Part shown: positions 16,678 through 24,228 of the stretch, piece after piece
Position numbering within the stretch: the first letter of the stretch is position 1
Layout: each line of letters begins with the position of its first letter
Assembly: GCF_014207985.1 (NCBI RefSeq)
Contig: NZ_JACHMI010000001.1
Location: 4,943,001 to 5,007,000 of the forward strand
Direction of reading: 5' to 3'
Length of the DNA: 64,000 bases
DNA from: Nonomuraea rubra
Lineage (GTDB): Bacteria; Actinomycetota; Actinomycetes; Streptosporangiales; Streptosporangiaceae
Translations under genes and position numbers: made by a program
The notes under the pieces: generated by a model
Database searches by the model: none
What the model was told of the DNA's origin: nothing
Seen by the model: the letters and a program-made list of their open reading frames with translations, nothing else

Positions 16678-17517
16678 TCAGGCGACGACGGCCAGCAGGG
16701 TCGTCATGGCGGCGGTGAGCTCCGGGTCGCCGCTCGCCTCGGCCCGCTCCCGGGCCTGTTCGACGCCGATGCCCCTGGTCGCGAGCCGCCAGAACGTGTC
16801 CTGATCCATCGACACCCGCGCGGCGGGCTCGCCGGCGCCCGTCACCTGAGAGGCCATCCGCCACCGTCCCGCACGCCAGACCGCGCTCCACCGCCCGCCG
16901 GACGGCCCCAGCACCTCCAGGACCGCGACCGTGCCCTCCGGCCGGTCGTGGGCGCGCAGCGTGAACGGCAGGGCCTGCGCGAAGACGCCCAGCACCGGCG
17001 CCATGAGCCCGGGCTCCGTCGCCCCCGGCCGGGAGACCGCGTCGCGTACCTGCTGCTGGTGCACCCAGAACTCGGTGTACTCGCGGCCGACGTCGAGCCA
17101 GCAGGGGCTGTCGACGTCGGTGGCCGCCCACGACACGTTCAGCCCGGCGGGAGCCTCCAGGTCGCGCGCCGCCCAGACCGCGTCGAGCTGCGGCCCGAGC
17201 TGCTCCAGCAGCTCGATCATCAGCCGCGGGCTGAGCTGGCGGGCCGCCCTGACGAACTCCTCGTTGGTACGGGCGAGGAAGGCGGGCAGCGTCTCGTCGT
17301 CGGCGAAGACGGCGCCGGAGTACCCGTCACGGGCTCCGGACAGGCGCCGCATGTAGTCGTTGAGCACGTGCGCGACGACGTCGTGCACGTCCCAGCCCGG
17401 GCAGACCGTCGCCCTGGCCCAGTCGGCCGGCTCCAGGCCGCGCAGCAGGCCGAGCATGGCCTGCCGTTCGAGCGGGAACAGGGGGCGGACATCCACGAGC
17501 GGGCCGAAGATCGACAT
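16678..17517 (-). CDS. Maleylpyruvate isomerase-family mycothiol-dependent enzyme
   Basis: A 279-residue member of the DinB/MDMPI superfamily. LFPLERQAMLGLLRGLEPAD and PGWDVHDVVAHVLNDY form the first helices, with the metal-binding His in VVAHV; a second His is in YTEFWVHQQQVRDAV, as in the family. The C-terminal part (about 180-279) is an SCP2-like domain with the ending DPELTAAMTTLLAVVA. Relatives use mycothiol as thiol cofactor in actinobacteria. ATG 17517 begins the family alignment. It is divergent from the TauE gene. The substrate cannot be predicted. Confidence 0.85.
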   Translation of the reverse strand: MSIFGPLVDVRPLFPLERQAMLGLLRGLEPADWARATVCPGWDVHDVVAHVLNDYMRRLSGARDGYSGAVFADDETLPAFLARTNEEFVRAARQLSPRLMIELLEQLGPQLDAVWAARDLEAPAGLNVSWAATDVDSPCWLDVGREYTEFWVHQQQVRDAVSRPGATEPGLMAPVLGVFAQALPFTLRAHDRPEGTVAVLEVLGPSGGRWSAVWRAGRWRMASQVTGAGEPAARVSMDQDTFWRLATRGIGVEQARERAEASGDPELTAAMTTLLAVVA

Positions 17518-17653
17518 GGCCCCGACCCTACCGAAGCCCCTGTGTCCTGCGAAAACGAATTTGTGCAGCCGAGGACAGGGCGCGACAAAGCAACCAATGC
17601 CTGACTTATACACTCATGACGGTTTTTATCGGGGGAAGTCGGGGGAGTGGCGC

Positions 17654-18415
17654 GTGCCGCTGGATCAGATCCTGGTGTTGCTGGTCGCAGCGGCCGGAGC
17701 GGGGTGGGTGGACGCCGTCGTGGGCGGCGGCGGGCTGCTGCAACTGCCCGCCCTCCTCGTGACCGGAATCCCGACGGTCGAGGCGATGGCCACCAACAAG
17801 TTCTCGTCGGTGTTCGGCACCACGTCCGCCGCCGTCGCGTACGCCCGCTCCACCAAGGTGGACCGGCAGGTGGCGATCCCCGGCGCGGCGCTGGCCGTGC
17901 TCTGCGCCGGGCTGGGCGCGTGGGCGGCGGCGTCGATCTCGGCCGAGGTGCTGCGGCCGGCCGTCATGGTCGTGCTGCTGGCCGTGGCCGCGTTCGTGAC
18001 GCTGCGGCCGTCGATGGGCGCGGTGCCCGTGCCGCACCTGCGCACCGGCCCCCGCGTGTTCGCGGCGGTGGCGGCGGCGGGCGTGGTGATCGCCTTTTAC
18101 GACGGCATCATGGGGCCGGGCACCGGGACGTTCCTCATCATCGCCTTCACCACCATCCTCGGGCTCGACTTCGTCTCCGCCTCCGCCTCCGCGAAGATCA
18201 TCAACATCGGGACGAACGTCGGGGCGCTCCTCGTCTTCGGCCTGCAGGGGCACGTGAACTGGGCGCTCGGCCTCGGCATGGCGGCGTTCAACGTGGCGGG
18301 TGCCCAGCTCGGCGCCCGGATGGCGCTCAAGCGGGGCGCCGCCTTCGTCCGGATCGTGCTGCTGGTCGTGGTGGTGGCGATGGTGATCAGGCTCGGCTGG
18401 CAACACTTCGGCTAA
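17654..18415 (+). CDS. TauE/SafE-family membrane transporter
   Basis: A 253-residue integral membrane protein with about eight helices in two inverted halves. Each half contains the family core: GWVDAVVGGGGLLQLPALLV with TNKFSSVFGT in the first and FYDGIMGPGTGTFLIIAF with SAKIINIGTN in the second. Members export sulfite, sulfoacetate or related organic anions. GTG 17654 is chosen because GGGGGAG lies 6 bp upstream; an ATG at 17597 is in frame but has no such site. No sulfur-metabolism genes are nearby. Confidence 0.88.
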   Translation: MPLDQILVLLVAAAGAGWVDAVVGGGGLLQLPALLVTGIPTVEAMATNKFSSVFGTTSAAVAYARSTKVDRQVAIPGAALAVLCAGLGAWAAASISAEVLRPAVMVVLLAVAAFVTLRPSMGAVPVPHLRTGPRVFAAVAAAGVVIAFYDGIMGPGTGTFLIIAFTTILGLDFVSASASAKIINIGTNVGALLVFGLQGHVNWALGLGMAAFNVAGAQLGARMALKRGAAFVRIVLLVVVVAMVIRLGWQHFG

Positions 18416-18464
18416 CCGGCCGCCTCCCCGGCCCGCACGCGCCGCCGCGGCAGGCACGGCGCGG

Positions 18465-19607
18465 CTACGCGGCCGGCTCCTCTGCCCGTACGCGCAGCGC
18501 CGTCGCGGCGAGGGCGACGAAGGCGGCGAGCAGGGCCGGGATGGCCAGCGCCCGGGGCAGCCCCGTCAGCTCGGCGACGGCCCCGATGAACACCGGCCCC
18601 GACAACATCCCCAGGTAGCCGATCGAGGCGACCCGCGCCAGCGCCCGCCCCGAGAAGGCGGGATCCCGGTGCCCGGCGGCCGAGAACACCTGCGGCACGA
18701 TGCACGACAACCCCGCCCCGAAGCACCCGAACCCGACCACCCCGGCCGCCTGGTGCCCGCCCAGCAGCGCCACCCCCAGCCCCACCGCCGCCAGCACCCC
18801 GCAGCAGCGCACCAGCGCGACGGGCCCGAACCGGGCGGCCAGCCGGTCCCCGGCCAGCCGGCCCGCCGTCATCATCAGGGAGAAGGCCGCGTACCCGGCC
18901 GCGGCGATCCCCGGCGAGGCCGCCAGGTCCTCGCGCAGGTAGACCGAGCTCCAGTCGGCCGCGGCCCCCTCGCCCACCAGGCAGCAGAACGCCAGCACGC
19001 CCAGGAACACGATGCCCCGCGGCCGCCCGGCAACCCCCCGCGCGGCGCTCTCACCGGCGGGCGCCGAGCGCAGCGCCCAGCGCGCCGCCCACGCCGCCAG
19101 CGCCGCGATCCCCGCTCCCACCGCCCAGAACGTGACCGCCGCCGACAGGTCGTGGTGCGCGAACAGCCCGCCCGCCGTCGCCCCGGCGAACCCGCCCACG
19201 CTGTAGACGGCGTGGAACGACGACATGATCGGCCGCCCGTGCGCCCGCTCCACCTCGACGGCGTTGGCGTTCATGGCCACGTCGAGTATCCCGTGCACCA
19301 CCCCGAACACCAGCAGCGTCGCCGACAGCGTGAGCAGGTCCGGCGCGTACGCGGGCGGCACCAGCACCACGCCCTGCGCCAGGGCCGCGGGGACCACGGC
19401 CCGGCTGCTGCCGTACCGGTCGACCAGGCGGCCCACGGCCGTCATGCCGACGACCGCCCCGGCCGCCACGGCCAGCAGCGCGAGGCTGAGCTGGCCGTCG
19501 CCCAGGCCCAGCCGCTCCTTGATGGCGGGGATGCGGGCCGTCCACGTGCCGATGGCCGTGCCCGACAGGAAGAACAGCAGGTAGACCGCCACCCGCTCGC
19601 GCGTCAC
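18465..19607 (-). CDS. MFS transporter, YbjJ-like
   Basis: A 380-residue permease of about 12 helices starting VAVYLLFFLSGTAIGTWTAR, the same subfamily as the protein at 3334-4527. Loop 2/3 reads GRLVDRYGSSRAVVP and TM4-5 surrounds EVERAHGRPIMSSFHAVYS. The GTG start overlaps the stop of the DeoR gene by 4 bp (GTGA) with GGGAGG 4 bp upstream, so the two are translated as a coupled pair and the DeoR protein probably senses the transported compound. That points to a sugar or sugar-like substrate. Confidence 0.88.
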   Translation of the reverse strand: MTRERVAVYLLFFLSGTAIGTWTARIPAIKERLGLGDGQLSLALLAVAAGAVVGMTAVGRLVDRYGSSRAVVPAALAQGVVLVPPAYAPDLLTLSATLLVFGVVHGILDVAMNANAVEVERAHGRPIMSSFHAVYSVGGFAGATAGGLFAHHDLSAAVTFWAVGAGIAALAAWAARWALRSAPAGESAARGVAGRPRGIVFLGVLAFCCLVGEGAAADWSSVYLREDLAASPGIAAAGYAAFSLMMTAGRLAGDRLAARFGPVALVRCCGVLAAVGLGVALLGGHQAAGVVGFGCFGAGLSCIVPQVFSAAGHRDPAFSGRALARVASIGYLGMLSGPVFIGAVAELTGLPRALAIPALLAAFVALAATALRVRAEEPAA

Positions 19608-20356
19608 GCGGCCTCCCTGACCATCACTCCTGCCGCGGCCAGCGCGTCGCGCTCCTCCGGCGGGATGCCGGGGTCGGTGACCACCACGTCGAGCCGGCCG
19701 ATCGGGCACACCGCGCCGAACGCCGTCCGCGCGAACTTGCCCGAGTCGCACACCACGATCACCCGCCGCGCGGCGGCGATGGCCGCCTGCTTGACCGCCA
19801 CCTCGGGCAGGTCGTGCGCGGTCAGGCCGTGCTCGGCGGACAGGCCGCAGCAGCCGATCACCGCCGTGTCGAAGCGCAGCGCCCCGATCGAGCTCTCGGT
19901 GAGCGGGCCCATCACGTTCAGCTCGCCCTTGCGTACCTCGCCGCCGGGCAGCACCAGGCGCACGCGCGGCGCGGCGGCCAGCAGCATCACCGGCTGCAGC
20001 GCCAGCGGCAGCACCGTCAGCCGCCGGTCGGCCAGCGCGCGGGCCACCTCCAGGGCGGTCGTGCCGCCGTCCAGCACCACCGCCTCGCCGTCGGCGATCA
20101 GCGCGGCGGTCTCCTCGCCGATGCGCCGCTTGACCTCCACCGCCTCCCGCTCGCGCACCCCGAATGGCGGCTCCTCGCCGCGCAGCAGCAGCGACAGCGC
20201 GCCGCCCCTGACCCGCCGCACCACCCCCTGCTGGGCCAGCTCGTCCAGATCGCGCCTGATCGTCATCTCGGACACGCCGTGCTCGGCGGCCAGCTCGGCC
20301 ACGGAGACGCTGTCGTGGGTACGCAAGGTGTTCATGATGGCTCGCACACGTTCCAT
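19604..20356 (-). CDS. DeoR family transcriptional regulator
   Basis: A 250-residue regulator. The N-terminal winged helix (about 5-55: LRTHDSVSVAELAAEHGVSE, then TIRRDLDELAQQGVVRRVRG) is the DeoR signature; residues 80-235 form the sugar-phosphate-isomerase-like effector domain (EAVVLDGGTTALEVARAL, DTAVIGCCGLSAEHGLT, VVCDSGKFARTAF). Effectors of the family are phosphorylated sugars. ATG 20356 is the alignment start. It is the first gene of a two-gene operon with an MFS transporter and diverges from the WYL regulator gene 43 bp away. Confidence 0.92.
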   Translation of the reverse strand: MERVRAIMNTLRTHDSVSVAELAAEHGVSEMTIRRDLDELAQQGVVRRVRGGALSLLLRGEEPPFGVREREAVEVKRRIGEETAALIADGEAVVLDGGTTALEVARALADRRLTVLPLALQPVMLLAAAPRVRLVLPGGEVRKGELNVMGPLTESSIGALRFDTAVIGCCGLSAEHGLTAHDLPEVAVKQAAIAAARRVIVVCDSGKFARTAFGAVCPIGRLDVVVTDPGIPPEERDALAAAGVMVREAA

Positions 20357-20399
20357 GTGTTCATACAAACACGACAGATGTGCGCAATACAATGGAAAT
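20357..20399. promoter_or_regulatory. Divergent promoter with operator-like palindrome
   Basis: GTGTTCATACAAACAC at 20357-20372 is a 16-bp inverted repeat (GTGTT/AACAC arms) touching the DeoR start, a plausible DeoR site. On the plus strand TACAAT (20388-20393) stands 6 bp before the ATG of the WYL gene, the spacing expected for a leaderless transcript. Confidence 0.5.
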
Positions 20400-21368
20400 A
20401 TGCGCGCAAGCCGCCTGCTCTCCCTGCTCCTGCTCCTCCAGACCCGCGGCCGCATGACCGCGCCCGAGCTGGCGGCCGAGCTGGAGGTCTCGGTACGCAC
20501 CGTGTACCGCGATGTGGAGGCCCTGTCGGCGGCCGGCGTGCCCGTCTACGCCGATCGCGGACCGGCGGGCGGCTACCAGCTCCTCGACGGCTACCGCACC
20601 CGGCTCAACGGGCTGACGGCAGAGGAGGCGTCCTCGCTGTTCCTGGCCGGGCTGCCGGGGCCCGCCGCCGAGCTGGGGCTGGCGGAGGTCGCGGCCAACG
20701 CCGAGCTGAAGCTGCTGGCCGCGCTGCCGCCCGAGCCGCGCTCGCACGCCTCCCGGATGCGGGAGCGGTTCGTGCTGGACGTGCCGGGCTGGTACCGCTC
20801 GGGCGACGACGTGCCGCACCTGAGCGAGGTGGCCGAGGCGGTGTGGGACCAGCGGCCCCTGCACATGACCTACCGGCGCTGGGGGCAGCAGGAGGTGGAC
20901 CGCGTGATCCACCCGCTCGGGCTGGTGCTCAAGGGCGGCTCCTGGTACCTCGTCGCCGCGCCGCCGGACGGCACGCCGCGCACGTACCGGGTGGCGCGGA
21001 TCCTGACGCTGGAGACGCTGCCCGGGCGGTTCGCCCGGCCGGACGGCTTCGACCTGAGCGAGTTCTGGCACCGGTACGCCCAGGAGTTCCGCGAGCGCAT
21101 GTACACCGCCGAGGCCGTCATCAAGCTCGCACCCGGGCGCGGCGACCTGCTGGCGTACACGATGGGACGCGACGTCGTCGAGGCCGCGATGGCCGCCGCC
21201 GAGCCCGACCCCGAGGGCTGGCTCACGCTGACCCTGCCGGTCGAGTCGATCGCGCACGCGCGCTGGCTGCTGCTGCGCATGGGCGCCGACGTCGAGGTGC
21301 TGGAGCCGCCCGAGCTGCGCACCATGATGGCCGAGGCCGTCGCCGAGCTGGCCAAGCTCTACGGCTGA
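20400..21368 (+). CDS. YafY-type HTH/WYL-domain regulator
   Basis: A 322-residue regulator. Residues 1-60 are a winged helix (RLLSLLLLLQTRGRMTAPEL, VSVRTVYRDVEALSAAGVPV, ADRGPAGGYQL), and residues 140-215 the WYL domain, with the conserved stretch GSWYLVAAPPDG and following YRVARI. The WCX-like C-terminus covers about 235-322. WYL proteins bind nucleic-acid or small-molecule ligands and can activate or repress. It is likely leaderless. It is followed after 42 bp by a LysE gene, so it may control either that gene or the divergent DeoR operon. Confidence 0.92.
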   Translation: MRASRLLSLLLLLQTRGRMTAPELAAELEVSVRTVYRDVEALSAAGVPVYADRGPAGGYQLLDGYRTRLNGLTAEEASSLFLAGLPGPAAELGLAEVAANAELKLLAALPPEPRSHASRMRERFVLDVPGWYRSGDDVPHLSEVAEAVWDQRPLHMTYRRWGQQEVDRVIHPLGLVLKGGSWYLVAAPPDGTPRTYRVARILTLETLPGRFARPDGFDLSEFWHRYAQEFRERMYTAEAVIKLAPGRGDLLAYTMGRDVVEAAMAAAEPDPEGWLTLTLPVESIAHARWLLLRMGADVEVLEPPELRTMMAEAVAELAKLYG

Positions 21369-21410
21369 AAACCAGGGGAGATCTCGCCGCCTTTCTGTCA
21401 GCATCCCCGC

Positions 21411-22025
21411 ATGTATCTCATCGCATTCATCGGGGCGTGCGTCCTGGTCGCCATGGTGCCCGGGGTCAGCACCGCGATCATCCTGCGCCAGACCCTCCGA
21501 GCCGGCCGGGGCTCCGGGCTGGCCGCCACGCTCGGCAACGAGACCGGCATCCTGCTGTGGGGGCTGGCCGCCGCGTTCGGCCTGTCGGCCCTGCTGATCG
21601 CCTCCCAGGTGGCCTACGACATCATGCGCGTGACCGGCGCGGTGCTGCTGGTCGTGATGGGCGCGCAGGCGCTGTGGCAGTCACGCAGGGGCGCGCCGCC
21701 CGCGCCCGACGGCCAGGTCGTGCCCGGCTGGCGCGGGCCGTACCTGGCCGGCGTGGGCACCTGCCTGGCCAACCCGAAGGCGGCCGTGTTCGCCATGTCG
21801 TTCCTGCCGCAGTTCGTGCCCGCCGGGCAGGACGTGCCGCTGACGCTCGTGACCCTGGCCGTCGTCTGGGTGCTCGTCGATCTGCTCTGGTACGGGCTGC
21901 TAATCTGGGCCGTCGACCGGGCCAAGGCATGGCTGGGGCGACCGGCCGTCAAGCGGCGGCTGGAGCAGATCTCCGGCGTGGTGCTCGTCGGACTGGGTGT
22001 ACGGATGGTGGTGGAGTCGCGTTGA
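21411..22025 (+). CDS. LysE/RhtB-family exporter
   Basis: A 204-residue membrane protein with about six helices, opening YLIAFIGACVLVAMVPGVST and containing the family motif GxxxG-rich TLGNETGILLWGLAAAFGLS plus FLPQFVPAGQD after helix 4. The family exports amino acids or related metabolites. There is no clear ribosome binding site. Its stop overlaps the TTG start of the hydrolase gene, so the two are probably co-translated. Confidence 0.88.
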   Translation: MYLIAFIGACVLVAMVPGVSTAIILRQTLRAGRGSGLAATLGNETGILLWGLAAAFGLSALLIASQVAYDIMRVTGAVLLVVMGAQALWQSRRGAPPAPDGQVVPGWRGPYLAGVGTCLANPKAAVFAMSFLPQFVPAGQDVPLTLVTLAVVWVLVDLLWYGLLIWAVDRAKAWLGRPAVKRRLEQISGVVLVGLGVRMVVESR

Positions 22026-22756
22026 CCATCTGGCACGGTGAACGGGGCACTGGCGAGCCGGTGGTGCTGCTGCACTCGACGGCGACCGACTCGGGCATGT
22101 GGGACGCCCAGGAGGCGGCTCTCGCCGAGCGGTTCCGGGTGATCAAGGTGGACTTCCGCGGGTACGGGCGGACGCCGTACCAGGCCGACGAGCCGTACAG
22201 CGACGCCGGCGACGTCGCCGAGGTGCTGGCGGCGCTGGGCGTGAGCCGGCCCGCCGTGGTCGCCTCCTCGGGTGCGGGCCGGGTGGCGCTGGAGCTGGCC
22301 ACGGCCGGGCTGGCCGGGCGGCTGGTGCTGCTCAACCCCCTGTCCACGCTGGAGCCCACGCCCGACCTGCGGGCGTACTGGGCGGAGGAGAACCGCCTGC
22401 TGGAGGCGGGCGACGTGCAGGGCGCCGCCGAGCTGAACGCGCGCACGCTGCTCGGGCCCGAGGCGGGCGAGGAGGCGTGGCAGCGACTGGTGGCGATGCA
22501 GCGGCACGCGTTCGAGGTGCAGCTCGCCGCCGATCCCGAGCCCGAGCAGTTCGAGGGCGAGGTGCGGCCGGCCGAGATCGACGTGCCGGCGCTGGTCGTC
22601 GCCGGTGCGCACGACCTGCCGTACTTCCTCGAAAGCGCCCGCCACCTGGTCGGCGAGCTGCCGCAGGCGCGGCTGGTCGAGCTGCCCTGGGCCGGGCACC
22701 TGCCGGCGCTCGAACGCCCGGAGGAGATCAACGCGTTGCTGCTGGATTACCTTTAA
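22022..22756 (+). CDS. Alpha/beta hydrolase with altered nucleophile elbow
   Basis: A 244-residue alpha/beta-hydrolase. The oxyanion-hole region is VVLLHSTATDSGMWD, then DFRGYGRTPY; the nucleophile elbow reads VVASSGAGRVAL, where the usual GxSxGG has become ASSGAG (second Ser as nucleophile). The acid is probably in VAGAHDLPYF and the base His in WAGHLPALERP. The cap is small and helical (about 120-175). TTG 22022 overlaps the LysE stop (TTGA) and is preceded by GGAG. Sequence resembles 3-oxoadipate enol-lactonase-like hydrolases, but no aromatic catabolism genes are nearby, so the substrate is open. Confidence 0.85.
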   Translation: MTIWHGERGTGEPVVLLHSTATDSGMWDAQEAALAERFRVIKVDFRGYGRTPYQADEPYSDAGDVAEVLAALGVSRPAVVASSGAGRVALELATAGLAGRLVLLNPLSTLEPTPDLRAYWAEENRLLEAGDVQGAAELNARTLLGPEAGEEAWQRLVAMQRHAFEVQLAADPEPEQFEGEVRPAEIDVPALVVAGAHDLPYFLESARHLVGELPQARLVELPWAGHLPALERPEEINALLLDYL

Positions 22757-22759
22757 GGC

Positions 22760-22972
22760 ATGACGAACGACCTGGCGACCCTCATGAGGCAGGCGCAGGA
22801 CGACGATCCGCTGCTGGCGCTGCACGCCACCACCGCGCTGCGCCACGAGATCGAGCGGCTGGAGGCGGTCCAGGTGCGGCGGGCCCGGGTGGCCGGGCTG
22901 GCCTGGGCTCAGATCGCCGACGCCATCGGCGTGAGCAAGCAGGCGGTGCACAAGAAGTACGGCCGCCGCTAG
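22760..22972 (+). CDS. Small HTH protein
   Basis: A 70-residue protein: an N-terminal helix (LATLMRQAQDDDPLLALHAT) rich in acidic residues, a charged helix LRHEIERLEAVQVRRARVAG and a C-terminal helix-turn-helix AWAQIADAIGVSKQAVHKKY. Such short proteins are common in actinomycetes and are of unknown role. It starts 3 bp after the hydrolase stop and may belong to that operon. Its TAG stop lies inside a CTAG that also supplies the stop of the convergent SRPBCC gene. Confidence 0.8.
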   Translation: MTNDLATLMRQAQDDDPLLALHATTALRHEIERLEAVQVRRARVAGLAWAQIADAIGVSKQAVHKKYGRR

Positions 22973-23388
22973 CCCTTCCACCTGTCGGCGAACCAGCCCA
23001 GCGCGATGTTCCACGAGTAGCCGCGCCGGATGCGCCCCGCCACGTCCGGCGGCAGCGTGTCCAGGCCGCGGTGCTCCAGGAGCACCTCGGTGCCGCCCTC
23101 GACGGGGCTGAAGGCGACCTCGATCTCCATCGCCCCGTCGTTGAGCAGGTCGGCCCAGACCAGGCGGCGCGGCGGCTCCCAGGCCAGGATCCTGCCGGTG
23201 TCGACGTGGCCGCCGTCGGACCAAAGCTCGCGCAGGTAGCCGTCCTCGAACCGGATGCCGACCGCGCGCGCCGGATCGACCCAGCTGTGGCGGCCCCGCA
23301 CGTACCAGGCGTCGATCTCGTCGGTGAAGACGCGGAACGCGGTGTCCGGGTCGACCGGCACCGTGACGCTGGCTCGTACCGAGTTCAC
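22969..23388 (-). CDS. SRPBCC (AHSA1-like) domain protein
   Basis: A 139-residue START/Bet v1-like protein beginning VRASVTVPVDPDTAFRVFTD, with the family motif GRILAWEPPRRLVWADLL and VEGGTEVLLEHRGL in the central sheet. It is the second gene of an ArsR-SRPBCC pair; its GTG overlaps the ArsR stop (GTGA). In such pairs, widespread in actinobacteria, the function of the SRPBCC partner is poorly known; hydrophobic ligand binding is the usual guess. Confidence 0.88.
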   Translation of the reverse strand: MNSVRASVTVPVDPDTAFRVFTDEIDAWYVRGRHSWVDPARAVGIRFEDGYLRELWSDGGHVDTGRILAWEPPRRLVWADLLNDGAMEIEVAFSPVEGGTEVLLEHRGLDTLPPDVAGRIRRGYSWNIALGWFADRWKG

Positions 23389-23654
23389 CGGGTGCGCTCC
23401 ACGTGGTCCTTGAACGAGCCGAGCTGCTCTGCCCAGAACGCCTGCACCTGGTCCAGCCAGGACTGCAGCGCCGTGAAGGGCTGCTGCCGCAGCGTGTAGA
23501 GGCGCAGCCGGGCGTCGGCCCCGCCCGCCTCGGCTTGCACGATCCCGCTCGCACGCAGCACGCGCAGGTGCCTGCTGAGCGCCGGCGCGCTCATCTGGAC
23601 CGCCTGCGCCAGCTCACCGGCCGGGCGCGGGCCCTCGCGCAGCAGGTCGATCAC
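23385..23654 (-). CDS. ArsR family regulator, true start probably upstream
   Basis: A winged-helix regulator; with GTG 23654 it is 89 residues (IDLLREGPRPAGELAQAVQM, then SAPALSRHLRVLRASGIV, ending FWAEQLGSFKDHVERTR). The reading frame continues upstream as DATLAALADPTRRK, which is exactly the conserved first helix of ArsR/SdpR proteins, yet no ATG, GTG or TTG lies in frame there. The first suitable codon is ATT at 23699-23697, giving IDATLAALADPTRRK. So either a rare ATT start is used or the first helix is lost. It is coupled to the SRPBCC gene and divergent from the VOC gene across a palindrome-rich spacer. Confidence 0.85.
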   Translation of the reverse strand: MIDLLREGPRPAGELAQAVQMSAPALSRHLRVLRASGIVQAEAGGADARLRLYTLRQQPFTALQSWLDQVQAFWAEQLGSFKDHVERTR

Positions 23655-23702
23655 CTTGCGCCTGGTCGGGTCGGCCAGTGCCGCCAGCGTGGCGTCAATT
23701 TC

Positions 23703-23760
23703 GTTAACGTTGGTGTTAATTGTTGCCTACTTCCGTTAGGCTGTTAACGCTGTAGGCAAC
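23703..23760. promoter_or_regulatory. Nested repeats in ArsR/VOC divergent promoter
   Basis: GTTAACGTTG (23703-23712) recurs as GTTAACGCTG (23743-23752), 40 bp apart. GTTGCCTAC (23722-23730) pairs with GTAGGCAAC (23752-23760), and GCCTA (23725-23729) pairs with TAGGC (23737-23741). This layout in the spacer of an ArsR gene suggests an autoregulatory operator that also controls the VOC gene. Confidence 0.55.
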
Positions 23761-23781
23761 TATTATCGCGGAGGCATGCGC

Positions 23782-24123
23782 ATGGCTGTCGAGCTCGGCT
23801 ACTACACCCTGTCCGTCCGGGACCTGGATCGGGCGGCGGCCTTCTACGGGGGGTTGTTCGGCTGGGAGTTCAGGCGCGAGCACGAGACGTACCTGCACGT
23901 CACCAGCACCGCCGTGGCGATGGGGTTCGTCGCGGGCGGCGCGTCGTCCCAGCCGAACCTGTATTACCACGTGGACGACATCGACAAGGCGGTCGAGCGG
24001 GTGCGCGAGCTCGGCGGGGGCACCGGCGAGATCTACGAGAGCAAGTCGGGGCGCGGCTGCTCGTGCACCGACGACCAGGGCACCGAGATCAGCCTCTGGC
24101 AGCCCGCCCCCGGCTTCGCCTGA
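23782..24123 (+). CDS. VOC (glyoxalase/bleomycin-resistance) family protein
   Basis: A 113-residue single-domain VOC protein with the paired beta-alpha-beta-beta-beta units: ELGYYTLSVRDLDRAAAFYG, GLFGWEFRREHETYLHV, and second half NLYYHVDDIDKAVERVRELG ending DDQGTEISLWQPA. Candidate metal ligands include the His of YYHVDD and the Glu of GTEISLW. ATG 23782 is preferred over ATG 23776 because GGAGG (23770-23774) is 7 bp away. Members act as metal-dependent lyases/dioxygenases or binding proteins; control by the divergent ArsR protein is likely, substrate unknown. Confidence 0.85.
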   Translation: MAVELGYYTLSVRDLDRAAAFYGGLFGWEFRREHETYLHVTSTAVAMGFVAGGASSQPNLYYHVDDIDKAVERVRELGGGTGEIYESKSGRGCSCTDDQGTEISLWQPAPGFA

Positions 24124-24228
24124 CACACCCGGAGCACTCGTCCGGCCGCCCGGCTGCTCCCGCCGGCCGGTCGCGAGGCTGCTGCCTGTTCGGCCGGTGA
24201 CCCGGGGCGGGTGCGGGGTCGTTCCTGG

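Noticed and set aside
18669..20399. Upstream in-frame extension of the WYL regulator
   Set aside because: It runs antisense through the MFS and DeoR genes and has no domain; HTH alignment begins at ATG 20400.
10126..23712. GTTAACGTTG shared by the xyloside operator and the ArsR spacer
   Set aside because: A 10-bp match between unrelated regulator families without matching flanks; probably chance or shared palindromic constraint.
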